DNA of 64,000 nucleotides from Xiphias gladius. Its lineage: Eukaryota; Chordata; Actinopteri; Istiophoriformes; Xiphiidae. Position 1 is the first letter of the stretch, and each line of letters begins with the position of its first letter. The stretch is from NCBI RefSeq assembly GCF_016859285.1, contig NC_053416.1, positions 14,180,001-14,244,000 of the forward strand, in the 5' to 3' direction. The notes under the pieces are model-generated. The model was not told the origin of the DNA. It ran no database searches and saw only the letters and a program-made list of their open reading frames with translations. The position numbers and the translations under genes are program-made. Below are positions 18,771-30,400 of this stretch, one piece after another.

Positions 18771-21700
18771 AACAATAATAATTATTAATAATAATAACTT
18801 GAGCGCCGCCATGTTTTCAAAAGTGCAGTGTGAAAGTGGGTGTAGCCGCATGTCGTGTCCTAAATCGCTCCCAATTCACTATATAGTGCACTGTATTTAC
18901 TGTCCGCCATTTTATTTGAGTGTCCGAATTCCATGTGAAGGCATTCACTGTATAGGACCCTCAAAGTTCCTACAGTTTAACCAAAAAAGTTACTATCTGC
19001 TGACAGAACTAACTCTCTGGGCGCCAGAAGGTTGAAGATGAGGCAGAGATCGTGCGTGAGATGAATTTGAGTAAAAATTAATCTCACTCTGTGAAAGTTA
19101 TGAACTTCACAGAGTCACAACTCAAATCAAATCTGAGGACACAGACATGACACACACGTTGATATCATTCAGTGTGACCTAAAGTCCCAGATGATATCAT
19201 TATCTCTGATGTCAATCATAAAGAAACATACATAAATCCACATAGAAAAAAAGATGCTTCAGGACTTGCTTGAGAATCAGCGGGTTTTTAAGTTTTCTTC
19301 AGTATGAAAATAAGCCAGTGATAATTATATGTACATCCATGGGTACTCTGCAAACAGGAACTACTAACAGTTAATTCGGTGTACTTTTAATGGGGCCAAT
19401 TTGCTAAAATGTAAACAAATTAAGGCTAAAAAACCGGGGCTCAAAGAAAATACCAGTACCTACCTGTAGCTGACATTGCAACTGGACATTTGATGAGGCA
19501 CACAGGGTCTTCCTCTCCCGATGGTTTTAATTTTTTCTGTCATCCCATTGGTTCCCAGATAGGTTAGCATATTCCCAGGATTCCGGCAAAAACATTCAGG
19601 CTACTCCATTTTCACACAAAAGTCAAATGTCACACTGAGCTGATTTTAAAAAGTCAGCGGGAAGAAAACCTCAGGGATCCACTTTAAAATACAAGAAACA
19701 TCACTCTGGACAGCATTTCAATTACAGCAGGACCAGTGACTTCACAGGTCCTGCTGGAGGTAACCGTGGCACCGTAGCTGATGAACTCCATCAGAACTGA
19801 CGCAGAATTAAAGAGTGAACTGATTTAACCTGCAGATTGTGTTTCTGGTTTTCTCAGCACCGCCAACTTCAGCTTCCGTCCGCCATTAGCGGCTCACATG
19901 ACAGACTCGTAAGCTTGGTGATTGGATGTTTCGTGCCTATAAATGTATCTGGGGATACATAGTTAACTTATCCCCTGACACCTTCATGTACGTGAGGTTG
20001 TCCCTTTCAACTTTTTTATCAAAGAAAGAGATATTTTTTCACAAAGTTTTCAATCATTTGGACTTGCGATTGAGGTAGGAGATTTTCGTGCTGATCCAGT
20101 CATAGAAGAACTCCAACTGCGTGTCACCTAACATTGTCTATGGGCAAAATGAATGGGCACCTGAAATATGTCCTCCCACTTGTCGTTCATTGCAGCAGTG
20201 AGGTTAAATCCGTGTAGGTTTTTACTAGAAAGTAAGGGCATGCGTTAACTGAAATAAGAGTCTGTTCTGTCATGCTTCATTGGGATATTTCTGTTAGCTG
20301 GAAACAGACACAGAGTTAGACCTCTCTCTTCTTTTATCTCATCTCAGATTGTAACCTCTGTTGCGTGTAACCTCTGACCAAGAGGATAGCTCACTGTTAT
20401 GCAAACTTTTTCAGTGCACTGCACACCCACTGAAAAGTTAAATACTGTGTAAACGTAAGAGGCCATACAAGAACTTTTTTCTCAGGCTGGCAAAATTTGT
20501 ATTTAAATAAGTAATCGTCTGCTCAAAGAAAAAGTAAAGATGTTTTACTGCTACACTGTCATTTTAAGACTAAATGTCTAGCAATAAATTGAACGAAAAA
20601 AATACAAAAATTAATTAATAATATAAATAATTATTAATTAAGTTCCTAAAATAGTCACTCTTACTTATTTTGTTTGATGCATGCAAAGATTTCTAAAAGT
20701 GCCATTATCAGGCATAATTATATTCAGTATTTTATTATTTCATTTTTATTAATTTTTAGACACAAACTAAAGCAGTTAAATTATTCTTGTGATGTATAAA
20801 ACAAGCAAGAACATACAGGATGCCATGTACAACTGCCTGGGTAGAAAACAGGCAGTTTTCTATCCAGCAGGACTGACTACTTACTTCCTAACCCTGTCTG
20901 TGGCCCTCAGTCCATTTGTTCCTATCAAAACACTGAGCTTTAAAATTTGGTCACAAATATGTAGACTTTCTTTTTTTTTTTAAAGGCTCAGTAACTTTCC
21001 AAAAGAGTTGGACACTGTAAGTTTTAGCAAACATTACTCAAACAGCTGTAAATAATACATTTGTTGAGGACTATTTTAAGCAGCGGATTAATACACATTT
21101 GGTATTCTAGTGAGTATTTACCGCAGCAGGATGATGAATGTGGGATTGGTGCAAAATGAACCACAGTGACCGGGTTCACAGTAATGAAGGAACATGTCAG
21201 CCAGTGCAGCAGTGTGGCTAAATTTGTGTTTTTAATTGTTTCTGGACAACAATGGAGCTCTATGGCACAGAGTGTTCATTGTTGGGTTTGATGTTATCAT
21301 GGAAAAAATAAAGAATATCACCAAACGTACCCCTTAAACAGATGCCTATCTCAACATCAGGCTACTAGAGAGAAAGTTCCAAGTAAAACAAAAAAAAGGC
21401 TCACAATGATCCGTTTTCAGTTGTTTGTATCATTGTGCACCCGCCATCATCATTGCTGCTGTTACTGTTGTGCGCTTCACCGTGGGCTCTCTGTGTGTCC
21501 TGTCTGTCTTGCAGAGGGGCCGTATGGAGTGTTTGCAGGCAGAGATGCATCCAGAGGTCTGGCCACGTTCTGCCTGGAGAAAGAGGCCCTGAAAGACGAA
21601 CACGATGACCTGTCCGACCTTAACGCCATGCAGCAGGAGAGCCTCTCTGAGTGGGAGACTCAGTTCACCTGTGAGTAAAATGTGACCGTATCAGATTGTC

Positions 21701-21811
21701 ACATTACAATTATTGTGGCCAATAATATCACTGTATCTTTTTTCCCCTTTTATGTGTGCTTTGTAAAACACTTTATAATGGTTTATTTTGATAAGTGCCA
21801 TATAAATAAAC

Positions 21812-21861
<50 letters not shown>

Positions 21862-23128
21862 CATCAGTAGTAGGAGTAGTAGTATTATTAGTAATATTAT
21901 TATTGTTTTGCTATCTGATTCCTGTTGCCTGCGGACTTTGGAGACTCACTGCTGCTAATTGGTTAAGTTACAGAACTTTTAGTGCCTGTTAGTGTTACAA
22001 ATTTTTTTGCATATTTATTTAAATATTTTTATCATCTCCAGGTTATATTTTATCCCTGCTAATGTCATGATACAACAAACATAGGAGATGGTAGAGTTTT
22101 GTTTGTTTACTGTAAAAATACACACATAGCATCAACACAATCATCACAGTAAAAACGCTTCTTGATTTCATAAGTTATCTGCTTTGTGCAGCCTGCTCCT
22201 TAATATTTTGGGAGGATAAGGAAGCATATTTTTTTTACTTCCACTCAATACCGGCATATCGTGTTAGTGTGCTCTGTACTCTTGTAGCCTGAAAGGAGCG
22301 TAACACCCAATACTACAAATACTCAATACATTTAGGGGTCTGCACCCAGTGTATACCAAAGACAAATAACACTCAAACCTCCCTGCACTATCCTGAAGTG
22401 CAACTATTAGAGCTGAAATGTGTGAAATTCAGTCACACCATGTGTGCCTTGGATTTTTTTTTTTTTTTTAAACCTCACTAGCTGAACAGTGAACCATTTG
22501 ACTTTGAAAACTGGAAAAATCCAGTCTAAAACACAAAACTTTATTGGTGGGAATGACTTTGCAGCAGTGTCTGTGTCTCTTATTTTAAACACCCACTCCT
22601 GCTTTCATACATGTTTTGATTTCTTTTGAGTGCTGACGATTAAAATTATTTGTAAAAAGCAAAATGTAAACAGCCATGGACAGATTGGACAGTGACTCAC
22701 TTACTTTGGGCTTTCTGCTTTTTGACATGTTGTGGCCATTGAAAAAGATGATTGGAGTCATCAAAAATAATAGTTAATCATTAGATTCAGCTGTAGATAA
22801 GTTTTATAGAGGACTCTTGATGGTTAATAAACAGACATGTATTTCATATTCTCTTCAAAAGTCAGACAACAAATTAAAAATTCCAGAAAAGTGAGAGAGT
22901 CACAAAACACGATGAAAAGACCTTGGCTGTTTCCAGGAGGATCCCCATTGTGTCCTTGAATAACTGTCCGAGAATTCAGCGTCCTTAAGGCTGTAATTTG
23001 TTTGCTTATTTTCTTTATTTTCCACCATTACAGTTAAGTATGACTACGCCGGCAAGCTTCTGAAGCCAGGAGAGGAGCCCACAGAGTACACAGACGACGA
23101 GGAAGGAAAAGACAAAAAGGTGGACTAG
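18090..23128 (+). CDS. pgrmc1: PGRMC1, haem-binding membrane protein, 181 aa
   Basis: Plus-strand exons 18090-18384, 21515-21670 and 23034-23128 join in phase to 181 codons plus TAG. A short acidic N-terminus (1-20) precedes a single membrane segment (about 22-38, [16 protein letters not shown]). Then comes the cytochrome-b5-like domain with [19 protein letters not shown]; Tyr102 corresponds to the haem-ligating Tyr113 of human PGRMC1. The C-terminal tail is acidic ([11 protein letters not shown]) and Tyr169 sits where human Tyr180, a phosphosite, lies. PGRMC1 is an ER and plasma-membrane protein that binds haem, dimerises and interacts with cytochromes P450 and sterol receptors. The FTSPLN and [10 protein letters not shown] text favours PGRMC1 over PGRMC2. 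A (GA)n tract ends 8 nt before the ATG. Candidate poly(A) signals lie at 23968 and 25111. Confidence 0.95.
18716..18768. repeat. (TTA)n microsatellite
   Basis: Uninterrupted TTA trinucleotide run in PGRMC1 intron 1, with further AT-rich imperfect units until about 18800. Confidence 0.95.
18801..19930. repeat. Probable mobile-element-derived sequence in PGRMC1 intron 1
   Basis: The region holds a palindromic 'cactatatagtgcac' core near 18878 that I recall from dispersed fish repeats. The part around 19262-19370 shares wording with PGK1 intron 7 near 44550-44640 (for example 'ctgcaaacaggaact'). A 13-bp hairpin with one bulge (19086-19115, actctgtgaa...ttcacagagt) is also present. Boundaries and class are not resolvable here. 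Confidence 0.5.
21745..21861 (+). repeat. LINE/SINE-type 3' tail with (TTA)n extension
   Basis: The text 'gtaaaacactttataatgg' followed by 'gataagtgccatataaataa' resembles the 3' tail of L2-clade LINEs and the SINEs that share it, and it runs directly into a TTA microsatellite at 21812-21861. It lies in PGRMC1 intron 2. The rest of the element is not recognisable, as usual for 5'-truncated copies. Confidence 0.6.
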
Positions 23129-25110
23129 AAAATAAAAAGTGACCAAGAGGGAAAAATGACAGATGCCTTAATGTTTGTTTGTAATTTGATGCTGGTTGCT
23201 TCCTGTTAGGGCCATTCAGAGACAAATCATCCATCTTCTGTATCCCTTCTAGTATTTTTGGATCATCGCATTCCTGGATTTTATTTGCCGACTGAATTCC
23301 ATTCATCTCCATTTGTGTCATGTGAAGGTTAGACAGCATTAACAGTTAAATACACTGCATTAGAGCTGTGCAGCATTGTTACAGTTTAAATCCCTTACCG
23401 TAAACTTAAACATGGATCCTTAGATTGTTGTAGAGAATCAAGAACTCAAGAAAATCGAGGAACATTTGCGACATTTTGTGACGCTCACCTCAGTAACAGC
23501 CCATCGGATCAATTCGATGATCCACGATCCACAGCTCTGATCCTCAAGCCCCTTAAAGCTTCAGTCTGACCAAAAGCTAGTGTGGTTAGCTGAGAAGTTT
23601 CCCCAAAATTAGATCCCTTTACAGTTAGCTACAATAGCTAATCAAGGGGACTGATTTCTTTGTTTACTTTTCCTCGAACTCTGAGACAAATTTTTGAAAT
23701 GTTTTAGGTCAAATAACATTGATTGCCATGGTATACAATATTACGCTTGAGTTGCGTCTCTTGAATCTCTACAACGGAGATGGCGAGTGCAGAATTAACA
23801 TGACCCAGATTCACCCAGACCAACACCCGGGTTGGAAAAAAAACAAAACAAAACATAATTTTCTAATTGGACCGAGCGCTGATGAGCTGAAGTAATCATT
23901 TTTTTTTTTTTTAAAGATGTCATCATATAAACACAGCAAATCTGATTTCTCTTAAGCACCTTCTCTCAATAAACTGTACCTAAGTTTCACCAAACTGCCA
24001 GTTGCATCCTTTCTGGCTTAAAGCCTTACCATTACCATCATATAAGAGGTCATATGGCCTGTTGTTTGTTTTTTTTTGTCAGCTCTTCACAGTAAAAATA
24101 GGACAATAACATTCAGATGTGTGTAACATTACAACACATCAAATGTATCTTCTGATCTGAACTGTCCTGTACATTTAAGCAAGATTTAAAATGTCTGATT
24201 TTCAGTGCTGATTTCTGTTGACAGCCCTTACTCCTAAACTGATCCTGAGATTTCATTCTATGAGTTTACAGATTTGTTATTACTCACAGTGATGATCCAG
24301 GTTGTTGCATCCAGCGCTGTTGGCTCACCCTGCAGAGGCCGTCTTAATCTCAATGGTACCCTCATCAGAAGTTGATTGACAGAGCAGTAATTGAACCCAA
24401 TTTTCAGATCTGATTCACAGTCAAGTGAAAATAATGACCATTCTCTGATTTCAGCTTCTCAAATATAAGGGAAGCTTTCGTAAATCGTACTTTGAATTTC
24501 TTGTGGATTTCGGACTCTAGGTTGGTGCAATGATTTTGTCAACAAATTTTAAAAAAAAACCCCACTGAATATGAAGCCCTCATTTAGATTCAGTAGTGTT
24601 TTTACTGTTAACGATTTTAGTACATTATATGGTTCAGAAGAAAAGTGTCAGAAAGTTCAAAGTACAAAGAAATTACTTCAGTTAGGTCATAGTTTCTGAT
24701 GACAACTAGATAATAGATTAAAAAAAAGTTGATTGCTAATCACATCAGTTTTTAGCAATATCTGACAAGTCCAGGTTGGACTTCCAGGCTTTTTTTTTTT
24801 TTTTCTACAGTTGTGTCAGTGTATTCCTGCAGAGACTTTGTTCGCGAGGAAATCCTGTTAATTTCTAATCCTGAAGTTATATGGAAGAAGTTAGCGTTTT
24901 TCTGACTGTAGAAAAAATTGCTGTGTTAAATAATCTGTTAACAATATTTTTCTTTGCTACCATCATCCCTGTAAAAACTGGAGAGATTGGCGACTTTCCA
25001 TAAAAACAGATTCAATGAGGGAACATTTTCAGTATGCATGTACATACAATATGTAAACTAAATGTCATGATACTGTCATACTGTTATAATCCTGAATGAT
25101 ATTTTGCTTT

Positions 25111-25116
25111 AATAAA
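25111..25116 (+). terminator. Candidate distal PGRMC1 poly(A) signal
   Basis: AATAAA in the context gctttaataaagaaaac, about 2 kb after the PGRMC1 stop codon; a nearer AATAAA lies at 23968-23973. A long 3' UTR would agree with mammalian PGRMC1 as I recall it. Confidence 0.5.
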
Positions 25117-25119
25117 GAA

Positions 25120-27050
25120 AACTACAAAACTCAGGCTTGCCAGTCTGTAATCGTTAGATATCATTATTTATTTTCAAAAAATGTGGTGTTATTAAACGGT
25201 CTCCCATGTTACATTCCAATGGTGGATGTTGACTGCAGATCCTTCACTTAAATACTGATACCACGTCATGAAAATACTCCAGCAAAAGTAAAACTCCTGC
25301 ATAGATAATGTCACTAGGAAAATTATGCTCTGTAAGACAAGAAACCAAAAAAAACAAAACAAAGATAAACAATTGCTTTGTACCAATTGACCTTACAGTG
25401 TAGTAACTCATCATTTTTCACTGCGACTTTGAGGTTTTTCAGTTCACCAAAAAAAAAAAGTTGTTCCTGTTACTTAGAAATGGTTGTAACAAGTCTTAAT
25501 CAGTGTTTGCCTTGAGCTTGGAAACAACTCTCTCAACACTGCTCTCATGTGGCATATGTAATGTGATGTAAGAGGATGCAGAAAGTGTCTGGTTCTCAGA
25601 CCTATCTATCACAGTTTGAATTATTTTACTTTTCAACAGAGAGAAGACCATCTGACACCTCGGTGACATGTATTCAAACACACACATAACAGCCTCCATC
25701 AAGTAACTTTTCACATTTTTGAAAAAGGAAGGTTTTCTGGGGAATTTTAACCTAAATGCAATGCATGCTGGGAAGTATATGCAAATAAGCTAACCATGTT
25801 TCTAAATATCTTAAATCAATGAGTTAAGTAAACAATCCATCAGACATTTTGTCAGCTGATTGATCATGATTTTTAGCTCCGAAAGTGATAATCAAACAAT
25901 TTAATCTTGAATCTGACAAATGATTCAAAGTTTTTGGGACTTCCTCACTTTTGTTGAAATAAGAGTCCATTTGTTGGCACAATTTAATTTTTTCTTTAAA
26001 TGCTGATGATTTAAGTTTCTGAGGCTTAACAACCTCCGATCGTTATTTATGCCAAAGAATATAAGTAGCAGTTTTTACAGTGTGGTAAACTATTAAAAAT
26101 AAAAATAGTCAATGCAGAAAAATGGCCCTTGTGACTGTAACAACATTATATATTTTATCATTAACTTATTATTAGTCATGTATCCAGAAAATTGAGCCTT
26201 GAGTGGCAAGTTCACAACATTGGTTATGTTCAACCAATAGTTCAAATCTCTAAGTCATAGACTAGTTGATTAATAAACAAATTGTTTTGGCTCTATTTGT
26301 ACAGTATATCATTAATGTGTAACTCTTAACTAAAGATGTCAGTTAATTGTTGTGAAGTAGAAAATACAGTTTTTCCCTCTGAACTGTAGTGAAGTAGAAG
26401 AGGCTGGAGGAGGTCATACTGATGTAAAGTACCTTAAAGTTGGACTAGAGTAAATGTTATTAGTGACATTTCACCACTCTTAAGTTCAAAAGCAAACTGG
26501 AATTAACTGAATCTAGGAAATCCTTAAAAAATATGAGAAGTTAATACACTTTAGTCGGTTTATACCATTTGAATTAAATATAGTTGTATGTAAACGTTTG
26601 GCTGCCCCTGGGCAAATTACATACTGTGCTGATTTTTAAAATGGAGCAGCAAACAGACGTTTAAAATAAGTCTTTCCTCATATGTTAACGCACCCCTACT
26701 TTTTGTTAGGTTACTCTTATTTCATTAAAAAAAGCAGTAATTGTGACATGTACAAACAACATACAGGTGCAAATGGTGATTTGGTTTTATTGGCTTAAAA
26801 GGTTGAATGATAAATGTAAATCACACGTGATTCGGGGGGTTATCAATTTATTTTTACAATGTGTCGCATTATTAAAGCCTCCTCCGAGTTGAATTTGATT
26901 TGTGAATTGGAATTACCCAAAATTAAGGCAAGTAGATACACTCATAAACCCTTTTGAATGCACAATTTTTGATAAGTACTGGCTTTTACGTTATTTTTTT
27001 TATCGCTGTTGTTGTTTTTAACATAAATGCAAAGCTAATAAAGAAAAATT
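25120..27050. other. PGRMC1-tRNA spacer, no gene seen
   Basis: AT-rich spacer with degraded family-B repeats at about 25210-25310 and 26355-26482 and no exon chain or known protein on either strand. Confidence 0.6.
27044..27048 (-). terminator. Pol III T5 terminator of tRNA-Leu
   Basis: Five A on the plus strand (five T on the transcribed minus reading) lie 6 nt downstream of the tRNA 3' end. Confidence 0.8.
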
Positions 27051-27053
27051 ATG

Positions 27054-27164
27054 TGTCAGAAGTGGGATTCGAACCCACGCCTCCATTCGGAGACCAGAAG
27101 TCCCGTTTCTGCGGAAGGAGTTTATCCTTGAGTCTGGCGCCTTAGACCACTCGGCCATCCTGAC
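27054..27164 (-). tRNA. tRNA-Leu (CAA) with a 27-nt intron
   Basis: On the minus strand the gene starts GTCAGGATGGCCGAGTGG and ends GTTCGAATCCCACTTCTGAC plus an A discriminator. Acceptor arms GTCAGGA/TTCTGAC pair with one G:T. The B box GGTTCGAATCC is at 27065-27075 and the A box TGGCCGAGTGG at 27147-27157. The anticodon loop reads CTCAAGT, giving anticodon CAA. A 27-nt intron (27100-27126) sits one base after the anticodon, the standard position, and vertebrate tRNA-Leu(CAA) genes are known to carry introns. A long variable arm fits a class II tRNA. CCA is not encoded, as expected for a nuclear gene. A run of five T on the minus strand (27044-27048) is the likely Pol III terminator. Confidence 0.97.
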
Positions 27165-27388
27165 ACGGTCTCCATGAAGAGAGTGTGTCGGGATTTTATT
27201 TACAATACTCCCACTACAAACCCAGTTTGTGGTAGTTTGTAACATACAAATTTACTAATTCCGTTTCGTGTGTGTGTCTGTTTTATTAAATGTATGTATT
27301 TCGCTTCCATTTACACACTTTACGATTAGTTTTTGTCGACGCATGCTCATATGGACAATCGTAATATCCGCCGTGTCTACGTGCGACG

Positions 27389-27405
27389 GCCATATTACAC
27401 TTCCG
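27389..27405 (+). promoter_or_regulatory. YY1-like and ETS/GABP-like sites of COX7B
   Basis: GCCATATT (27389-27396) fits the YY1 core and ACTTCCG (27399-27405) is the reverse complement of CGGAAGT, the ETS/GABP (NRF-2) site. Both are typical of nuclear genes for cytochrome oxidase subunits. They lie about 40-55 bp before the COX7B ATG, in a CpG-containing patch without a TATA box. Confidence 0.55.
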
Positions 27406-27442
27406 TTCTTCAAGGGTATCTGAAGACACCAGGCGAAACAAC

Positions 27443-30400
27443 ATGTACCGGTTTGCTAAGGCTGCAGTCAACGTTACCGGTAAGCACACCGGGTTTTCAT
27501 AGCAATATATGCTGTGTGTCTGTATTTAGGCCAGGCACCAGTTTAATATCAGTCGACTAAAAGTTTTGCCGGCCTCTTTTTGGTAGGTGACCGCGGTCGG
27601 CGTGCCATCAGCCTGCTGTTAGCCAGCTAACATTAGCATCTCTCCAAAGAAGTCGTTACATATTTTAAAACACACTTACTTCTGTCATTAGATTTCTTAA
27701 ATTATCTTCCATAAATTAAACTAGTTATTGATTTTGAATTAGCCTTTTTAATATGCAATTTTCCTCTGAGAGATGTCATTGTCCGGACACACTGACCTGT
27801 ATAATTCATGATAGTGATGAGCCAACATGTTTGTAATATCTATTTTCTTTTCGAATAGTCGTGGAAATACGCATTAGTTATGGAGAATATTACGCTCTGG
27901 TAAACTGCCTAAATGATGCCCTTGAAATTAGACTCTGATAAAGAGAGGGCAAATAAGGACAGTCTGAGAAGACTGTCCTTATTGCTTTCTGATTATTTCA
28001 GAAACCATTTTGAAAAGATTTTGACTCAGAAATAATTGCTGCCTTGCGGTGTTTTCAGACAACACTTGAGTGTAGCCATTCATAATTTAAAAGAAAGGTC
28101 TAATACGACCAATAAAAATGATAGGATAGCTAATTTCCCTGATTGGAAATGTGACCTTTTGTAAAATAACTCCTGTATCCGTTCATTTGCTGATTATTTT
28201 CTGGATTAATCATTTAGTCTCTAAAATATGAGGGAACAATGCTCATAATGTCCCAAATCCCAAGGTGTTGTCTTCAGATGTCCTATTTTGACTGAACAAC
28301 AGCCTATTCATTTTCTGACTTGCCTCATTAAATGACTAATCGTTTCAGCTCTACAGACAAAAATTAATGACAGTCCGGATTAGACTATCCAACAGAATTT
28401 ATTTCAGCCTTTTTTATTTTCCACCTTTCCAAACGTGAGTGTTTTGTCATTGTTCTCGCTACTACATCTTGATTTGTGCCCATTTTACATTTATTAGTAT
28501 TATTTTCAGCTTCGTATAAACCTTAGCCATGTACTCTCTCTAAAGAGAACTTAATATGAATGGAAGTGTAAGTCATGAATAATAAAAGTAGGTAATAGTG
28601 CAGTGTATACATGCCAGTCATTACCATGAAGACTGTTGTTCTCCAGGTCAGGCCGTGCGGCAGGTGAGGCATGGGTCCACCGTCCGCCAGGACTTCCACT
28701 CAAAGTACGGCACCGGCCTGATGATCGGTGGAGCTGTCTTCTGCACGGCTGTGTGGTCATACGTAAGTAGTGCTGTGGTGTCAGCCTATGCACATTAATT
28801 TATAAGTATAACCTTAACGGACAGCTTGCTCACAAAGTGTTATATAGAGCAACACGAGTGCAGGTTAAATAGTGGTTGTATTTTCAAGCAAGGATAAATG
28901 AATGCTACACGTGCCCCCTGGATTTCAGTGTAGGAGGAGAAAGACGTTTGGGTGCGGGGGGATCAGTCTATACAGAAAATCTTAGTATTTTATATAAAAC
29001 CTGATCAATGCTATGTGGTGGTATTATGATGCACTGAGGACAATACGTGTGCAGAAATATTGTTAACAGGTAAGCTTAAGGACTTGAAAGTTCAACCAGA
29101 AGGTCACATTTGAATTAAAAACTTCTAAAACATTTTTGTTGGTTATCCTGCAGTTTCTGTAGTTCTAATTTATTTGAAATAAGAAGAATGTATGTATGCA
29201 AACAACAGACACAACCACATAACATAGACTTCACCAATCCATTGGCACCTTCCACACACACCTAGAAAAAAAGAAAATCTATACTCTATATCTCACTGTA
29301 CAATTACTGGCCAAACAAAATATCAGAAACTTATGTCCAGGAGTTATTTTCCATTAGTATCTTCCCCTTTTACTATAAAATATAAGTGAAATATTTTATA
29401 GACTGGCTCCATATTTCCAAAAAAAAAAGCGTCAATTTTCCTTTTGCAGCAAACAACAGATTTTCCTTTGCCAGGCAGTAAGAAAAACTCAAAATCCATT
29501 CAGAAACAGTGTAGTTCTTTTTCTGTTTAAGTAGTGTTTAATGAAATAGTTTAAAAGTGGTTCTAGTTGTTATTAATACCAATAAAATAATAAATAGAGA
29601 AATGGTTCTGCACATTCAATCCTTTGGACTAAAAACACTTTTGACTAAAAACACTCAGCTCACTATGTGAGCTAAGTGTTTGATTTGTATTTTTGTTGTT
29701 CTGCATTCTGTAGCAACGAGTCACACACTAGACATTGTTTACCAAATTGCATTTGTTCAGGTAACTGTTCCTGAATATCACCTGTTAATTATAACCACTG
29801 GAGGGCGTTCTGAACACGTTTACTGTCATATTACACAGCTCATGTGTGCTCAGAGATTGATAGTATGAATGGCTTTGTTTTTATGTACATAAAATGTTTA
29901 CTTTATCCCAACTAAGATCAGAGGTCATTTAAATATGAAAGGTATTTATAAGATATGTGTATTGTAAGAAGAAGTCTTTGGGTATGTATATATATTTTTT
30001 TTATTTAGAACTTATTTAGTTATTTTAAATTTACTTACAGCAGTTTGTAAAAATTAGATGTAGTTTCAGACATGAGACGAAAAACAAACAAAAATGGCAA
30101 AGAAAAATATGCAAAAGAAAAGAAGTCAACAAAAGAAATAAATAAAAACAAAAAAGATTAGAAGAGTAGATGGATTCATAAGAGTTGCATTATGAGACCG
30201 AATTGACATTCAATTTTCTGTTTGCTTGTTTCTAATAAGTGGGTACCTTTTTTTTTCCGTTTTCATTTGTTTTTGTTTTTTGTTACTTGTTTTTTAATGT
30301 TTTTGTCAGTAGTTTCAGTTTGTAGGCATGTTTTTTTTTTTTTTTTTTTTTTTAAATTCCATACATCTTCTTTACTATTTGGATATTTTAAAGATAAGTA

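Noticed and set aside
21682-21870. Open frame ending in a long tyrosine run
   Set aside because: The tyrosines are translated TTA/TAT microsatellite.
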